DNA of 64,000 bases from Aplectana chamaeleonis. Its lineage: Eukaryota > Nematoda > Chromadorea > Rhabditida > Cosmocercidae. A program made the translations under genes and the position numbers. The DNA is taken from NCBI GenBank assembly GCA_029168955.1, contig JAPDOI010000172.1, positions 930,001 through 994,000 on the forward strand, read 5' to 3'. Positions 58,760 through 64,000 of the stretch are shown in pieces. Position 1 is the stretch's first letter; each line of letters starts with the position of its first letter. The notes beneath the pieces were generated by a model that worked only from the letters and a program-made list of their open reading frames with translations, searched no databases and was not told the DNA's origin.

Positions 58760-59256
58760 GAACGGGAGCGTCTGAAACGCAAATTAAACATTGCACTCTT
58801 AGTATTGACTAACTCAGACAAGCCATCGCTCGAAGCGGGACCGGCTCCTACCAATTGTGGCGTCACCGCCCGAGCAGCGGCCAAAGGGCCAAAGCAGCCC
58901 CCCTCTGTTGGTATAGCATTTTAGGCGACCGTACGATTGCTTATAATTGAAATATCAAACCCGAGGAAAGAACAATATCTAAATTGGATGATCTTGGTCA
59001 ACCAGTGCATCATGGGGAACAGTTTTGATCATCGGATCGTCGTATGTTTTGTTGTAGTCAATTTTTCCGTCGTTTGATTTGATCAATAGCCGTTGAGAGG
59101 AAAGGCGGGGTTGCGTTTCACACAGAAGTTGAGGGTCATGTAATGCTATTTGGGGGCTTTTTTTGTCGTTTTCTCGACATTGCTGTTGCCATAGGCTTCA
59201 GACCATTCGAATTCCGGTGGAAACTCTGAGACGGTTTTTATCGTGGCACTGCCTCT
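58760..59256. other. no gene; isolated TTAA-family right end at 59236-59253
   Basis: TTTTTATCGTGGCACTGCCT is a family right end without a matching left end nearby. Otherwise no feature. Confidence 0.45.
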
Positions 59257-59399
59257 AAGGCAGCGTCCATACGTTGTGAGAGCGGGCGATCACGCAAAAT
59301 CGATGGCATCATTAACACACGATTTGCCAGCCACTGACAGGCGCCGACGCTTGCTATCGAGCGCTCACACCCGCTCTCACTCGCTTGGGCCCCGTCCAT

Positions 59400-61305
59400 A
59401 GCAGACATCCTAGCATCAAGTGACCGTAATGTAACGCTGGGGGTTAGCATCACCAGCATTTGTTATTGATCTGATTCCCCAGCGACCACTGCAGCCGGCC
59501 AGTCGTCCGAGGCCTTGGGCCGGATTCATCAATGTGCTAACCCACGGTTAGCGCCCCTAACCTACCGACCCAGCACCATTTCAGCGATTCATCAACTTAC
59601 AAACCCACTCACTGCTCGGTTGGTTAGTGGGTCAGGGCTACCAGACGAAAGAGGCTGGTGGGCAGCTAACCAACCCAGTAGATATCGTGCGCCACCGCTA
59701 AACCGCGCGCCCCATGGTAAATGTAAGCGTTGCTGGTTTTGAAATCATGCCAAAATGTGGTATCGATTCGTGCGGATGATTATTCTTTCATCTGTTTCGT
59801 ATTCTCTACCATTCATTCGGCTGCAGCTACTTTTCTCCTAGCTACTACTCTGCGGGGAGTACCTATTGTAGTACTCACTAATACTACTTAAAATTACTAT
59901 TATTTCTAACAATCTGTAGTATTCAATTTGCAAGAAGTTTTTTTCCTTTTCTGTGCTCCAGAATATTTTTTTACAATTGATGATCAACAATGATTTTTAT
60001 AGGTGCTTTTCTAATCTTGACGCCTTAAGATAATTATTGTTTGTTTTGAATTGGTTTATGTTAGTGAAGTTTCAAGTTCCTAAGCTTAATAAAACATTAA
60101 TTTTTCTGTAGTATGGATTTTCGCTCGCTAAAAGGCTGGGCTTCAGTGAATTCTCAACCAAAATATTTTTTAAAACCATTTTTGAAGCTATCTAATATAT
60201 GTATCTGCAAATGCAATTTTCCATTAAGAAAGAAATTTATCACTTTTGTGAATTATTAGAATAACAACGGTGAAGTAATGAGTGAGACCCTAAATTAGAA
60301 CTAATGTATTTTACATCAGTAAATTAGAATAATAATTAATATGAAATTGAAATTTAATTGATATTTCTAGCCGGTCACTAATATTTTTAGAGTTAACTAA
60401 TTAAACGGCACTCTTTCAGTTAGGGTTTATCGAAGTTCAACATCGTTCATTTGCTGTTTCGTTGGCTTTCAAGCTATTCAACCACTTCCCATTGGCGACG
60501 AAATATCCTGTATGATTGTATCCGTTAGCCGTGGTTGTTCTCACACTTGATCTGAGGTTGTGAGCCACCTACGGTTAGCTGAATACAATCCATCCTTGCC
60601 CTCATTCTACCTTTTGGCCCAATAATTGGGTTATGTGTAGTTACCATTCTTCAATCCTTATCTTTACGAAATCAAGAGGTAATTTTTCTTTCGCTTTTTG
60701 TACAGCTTGTTGACGAATCGGAGCTTTTTTCCATCATAGATTCATCACGGAGATATTCTGGCAAGTATGCTTGTGTCTTCTTCCCGTGGTTTCCCATTCA
60801 CCCAAGTTTTTCAAGTCGTTCGCTGACCTCGTTCAAATATGTGGTGCAAGAACGTTGAAAAAGAGCGAACGCAGGGACACTCCGCAATCAATACGTTTTA
60901 TAGGCCGGGAATTAATATGTTGTTAGTTTACTAGGAGTATGGAAACATTTTTTAAACAAGCGTTTTGGGTAATTATTACCAGCAAACAGAAAAGATCATC
61001 CTCCTTTATCCTCAAAGCGGTCGTGACGTCACGCTCTCTCAAAAAGTTCTCGGAAGTAGGTTTTATTCTGATTTTGGGGATATCCCGGCAACTTGCACGT
61101 ACTGTGTGCAGTCGAATTTAAATTCACGCCAATAGGTCTCGGTCATCTCAACCGACACTGATTTGCGCTTGGTGAATCAGAATTTTACGCGCTGGGTAGG
61201 TTACGGACTCGGTCAGACTCACTGTGGGCCAACCCAAACCCAACTGAAGATTGATGAATCCGGCCCCTTGACGCTTTGACGCTGGTCGTCTGCTATGAAC
61301 GGAGC
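59400..61305. mobile_element. middle nested element, CCGTCCATAGCAGAC ends
   Basis: Left CCCCGTCCATAGCAGAC and right GTCTGCTATGAACGGAG are inverted, with further inner similarity (TAGCATCAAG / TTGACGCT). It interrupts the outer element and is itself interrupted by 59517-61266. Confidence 0.65.
59517..61266. mobile_element. innermost nested element, GGGCCGGATTCATCAAT ends
   Basis: Perfect 17-bp terminal inverted repeats, with weaker similarity continuing inward for about 100 bp. CTT lies on both outer sides and may be a 3-bp target duplication. About 1.75 kb, AT-rich interior, no transposase seen in any frame. Confidence 0.75.
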
Positions 61306-61639
61306 CTTACGCCGGCTGCCGCTCGCCCAAGTCCGCTCCGGGAAAGAATCAGCTAGGCTCAAGCTTATTACTCTGTCCCTAAAGCATTGAGCTTCGAGCC
61401 TAATTGAAAACTAATGCCCTCGCGTCTCATAGTTTGAACACGGCTATCACAAACCGTAGTACATGAAGAGCCAAGGATTCGACTTGATTGATTGACCACC
61501 AAGTCAACCGTCGTCGATCGGACCAATACGAGACAGGAGATGTTTGCTCGTCTCTCTCTCTCTGTACTAGGCACCTATCAGCGCTAGGGAGCGTTGGCGT
61601 TCCCTTCACGTATGGACGGCGCCTAAGGCCCGGTCTAGT

Positions 61640-62680
61640 TGGCCGATCGGATGTAGTCAAACCGATCGATATGTATTGAAATAATTGAAAATGGGGTAAA
61701 ATTCAAACACCATGAGGCCGACAGAAGCCCGTTAAGGCGAAATTGGCCGCTATAGTCGATGAGCATGAAATACATTGCACCCTGAGGGTGAAAAAAACCG
61801 GTATGGACGACGCTGTCGAAATCTATGTAATGCGGTGCTGAACAAGTTATACACGCAATAACGATTGCTTCGTACACGACCGCTCACCAGGCGTTCTTTC
61901 CACCCCACCCCGGGGCAATCACGTATTGCTAGATATCGACCGCATCGGCCAAATTGTTTTTTTTTACCTTCAGCGTGCAGTGCACTCATGCTTAACGACA
62001 GAACCAGCAACGGCGAGCTCGAGCAGGCCACGGTGGGTCACAGCTGCTTTTTCCGCCAACAATGACCGGGGCTTAGGAACACCCCAGCAATCGCATAAGA
62101 CAGGCTTACGGAAGAAACCATTTCAATGTGGTCACGTTTGAAAACTGCAGTCCACGCGCCTGGGAGCGATGCTTGAAATCTACGGAGCGATGCTATGGAT
62201 TCGAGGCGCGTCGACTCCAATGCGTTCAAACGGGAGTACGGTATGCACACAGTACGAATGTAGCACGCTATATGAAAAATGTTCACATTGCGCTTGCTCT
62301 AGCAATATTATTGATGACAATTCGCCACCTGAATTTCGTAAACCGTTTGTAGAGTTTGTCCGAATGAGTCTGCCCGAATACGCAGTCGGCGTGCTTATGG
62401 TGCGGCAGTCGCGAGAAGATTCTTCCGAAGAGCCGTCCTACGGCTGTAAACGGCTGACTGTGATGTTATTCATTAATCGTCTAGCATTCCTGCTAACCGA
62501 TTTTGAAGTCTGAAAAAATGCCTCTCATGACAGCCTCTCGATACGCGCGCCAACCGTGTGAGCGGACAGTGCCTCATGCTTTACATACACTCCCCTTGCG
62601 ACTGTTATTGGCGGTAATGCAAATTACCAATTAACAAGTAATCACATTCAAGAAGTCGGGTTGTCAGCGCAGTAGACATC
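61640..62680. other. no identifiable gene
   Basis: Several 60-115-codon frames on both strands overlap each other. None has a motif. Confidence 0.35.
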
Positions 62681-62685
62681 GGAAT

Positions 62686-62805
62686 CAGGGGTGTGCGGCA
62701 ATTGCCATTTGCCGATTGCCGTTTGCCGGCCATTTTTGCGGTTTGCCGTTGCCGTTTGCCGAAATTTTCCTTTAAAACGGCAATTACTCGGCGGAAATTG
62801 GTTTA
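62686..62805 (+). repeat. hAT-type terminus with TTTGCCG subterminal repeats
   Basis: CAGGGGTGTGCGGCAATTGC is a hAT-type left end, followed by seven or so TTTGCCG/GCCGTTTGCCG units. No opposite end or transposase follows. Confidence 0.55.
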
Positions 62806-62809
62806 AACA

Positions 62810-63285
62810 ACAAGGTATGCCCTTACCACAGTCTCTGTGTTGGTCAGCAATACGGAGCTGCTACAATTAATTATTTTGACTAGTTCCAGCTTCTGGTTCC
62901 GGCTCATTCAATGTATAATTGTACCCTTCCCATCGGTAACTTATGAAAACATCTCGATTGGGTAATCAGAGGTTCGAGTTCTAAATTGTTTGGGAGCCTC
63001 CAGGTGTCTTTTTTTAATCATACAATTCTTAACCCTTTAAGAATTCCAAAATTGCAAAAAAACACTTTTTCAGAGGCACACCGATTACTGCAATTTCTAA
63101 GATTACAAAACCACGTCATATCAAAGCTGTAATGCAAAAGCAGCCTTATTTAGACGTATGAACCAGTGGAGAACTCCCACTTATCGTTGGTTGGTTGACT
63201 GTTGGTAATAATTGGGACAGGAAAATTATCAGTTCTGCAAACACTTTGTCCGGCTTTTCAAAAGTAGAACAATATTCAAGGCGGT
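62810..63285. other. no identifiable gene
   Basis: AT-rich sequence after the hAT-type end; nothing recognised. Confidence 0.35.
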
Positions 63286-63292
63286 CATTTAA

Positions 63293-63893
63293 GGCAGTGA
63301 TCAATAATATCTTTGATTTCGAGATCATTAGCTGAAATGAAAGTTGACTTAATGACAGAGCTGAGTTGGCTAGGAAATGGTGTAAAGATGAAAAAATGAA
63401 AAATCTTCGAAGGCAACGATTACAACCGCATTCAACTTTTCACCAGAAATTCAAGGGTTAGAGGCCCATTGCGACAACAGTGTGGGGAACCGGCTCAAAA
63501 CGAGCAACCAGTAGCAATATAGGGCCCGAAACTTGAACGTGGTGTACTCGCTCCACCCTTTTCCTCGGTAGCCACAGAGGAGGTGAGTGGGGCGGGTAAA
63601 CCACACTCAAGTTTTGGGAAAAATTTATTGCTTGTTTCTAGCCGACATTGTTGCTGTAATTGACCTCGTGCCAGCTTGTAGGCCGAATACACAGAGAGGG
63701 AAGAGCCCAAGAGCAGTCCAGCTGGCTGAGCGCTTTGCACACGGCGCTCCAGCGGCAAAGTGAGCGCAGCGGACTTCCGTCGCGCGCGTCGCATTTACCA
63801 GTCAAACGCCCCTCATTCTGTGGATTCGATCAACATGTCCCTAGGAGCTCTTAATTTGAAAATTCGAAGGCTGCTTTTATCGTGAGCACTGCC
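63293..63893. mobile_element. TTAA-family inverted-repeat element, 601 bp
   Basis: TTAA at 63289-63292 precedes GGCAGTGATCAATAATATC; the right end TTTATCGTGAGCACTGCC is followed by TTCAA. The interior differs from the 549-bp subfamily and has no transposase. Confidence 0.7.
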
Positions 63894-64000
63894 TTCAATT
63901 AGACTAGTCTCACTCCATTCCTGTAGCCTCACAAGGGTAACCATCCAATCGTAGTTCGAAGTGAGCGAAATTGAGATCCTTGAGCCTACTATTTGTTACT

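Larger units (their letters stand above)
59257..61626. mobile_element. outermost of three nested inverted-repeat elements
   Basis: Ends AAGGCAGCGTCCATACGTTG and CGTATGGACGGCGCCTAA, same family as 51638-52071. Both halves of that family are recognisable left of 59399 and right of 61305. The excess length is the element at 59400-61305. Confidence 0.75.

Noticed and set aside
61750..62513. Overlapping 80-115-codon frames
   Set aside because: They overlap on both strands without motifs and look like chance openings.

Overview
The window is eukaryotic, repeat-dominated DNA that looks like a nematode genome, most likely a parasitic clade V (strongylid-type) worm. Three things support this. One compact gene at 56.57-56.90 kb has a 59-bp intron, TTTCAG-type acceptors and a Gly/Trp-rich secreted peptide resembling nematode NLP/CNC antimicrobial peptides. 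Two sequences match the nematode spliced leader SL1 at 20 of 22 positions. The mobile elements (RTE and other non-LTR elements, BEL/Pao, Helitron, Tc1/mariner, hAT and many short inverted-repeat elements) are typical of nematodes. The species assignment is inference.

Layout. At 0.3-1.0 kb lie two mariner 3' halves head to head. From 1 to 7.4 kb there are diverged inverted-repeat elements and little coding sequence. At 7.5-8.9 kb a truncated reverse transcriptase abuts a long (AT)n tract and is broken by a small TA-targeted element. At 10.5-11.45 kb there is a nearly full-length decayed Tc1-like transposase, and just before it an SL1-like sequence. A large interspersed repeat at 12.1-13.3 kb recurs at 45.1-46.3 kb. 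At 13.67-16.92 kb there is a decayed hAT element on the minus strand. From 17 to 24.4 kb lie inverted-repeat elements and a tandem array.

At about 24.7-30.65 kb there is a Helitron with Rep and Pif1-like helicase and a duplicated N-terminal module of unknown function. At 31.0-34.0 kb (minus) lies a decayed retroelement gag region. At 34.98-44.26 kb (minus) there is a nearly complete but broken BEL/Pao retrotransposon. It carries a 3.16-kb RTE-type LINE with a 9-bp target-site duplication and a 549-bp element flanked by TTAA. Small palindromic elements and a reverse-transcriptase fragment fill 46-50.7 kb, and a minisatellite lies at 51-51.6 kb.

A second Gly/Trp-rich coding locus at 52.4-53.5 kb is apparently split by a 660-bp inverted-repeat element. 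PHD-like and unidentified reading frames follow at 54.8-55.8 kb, then the intact Gly/Trp-rich peptide gene. After that come two tandem TTAA-family elements and three concentrically nested inverted-repeat elements at 59.26-61.63 kb.

Apart from the peptide gene, almost nothing looks like an intact host gene. No rRNA gene, convincing tRNA gene or CRISPR array was found. The main value of the window is as a record of insertions into insertions: target-site duplications give a relative order, for example BEL/Pao first, then the RTE and the TTAA element inside it. All percent-level statements come from reading by eye.
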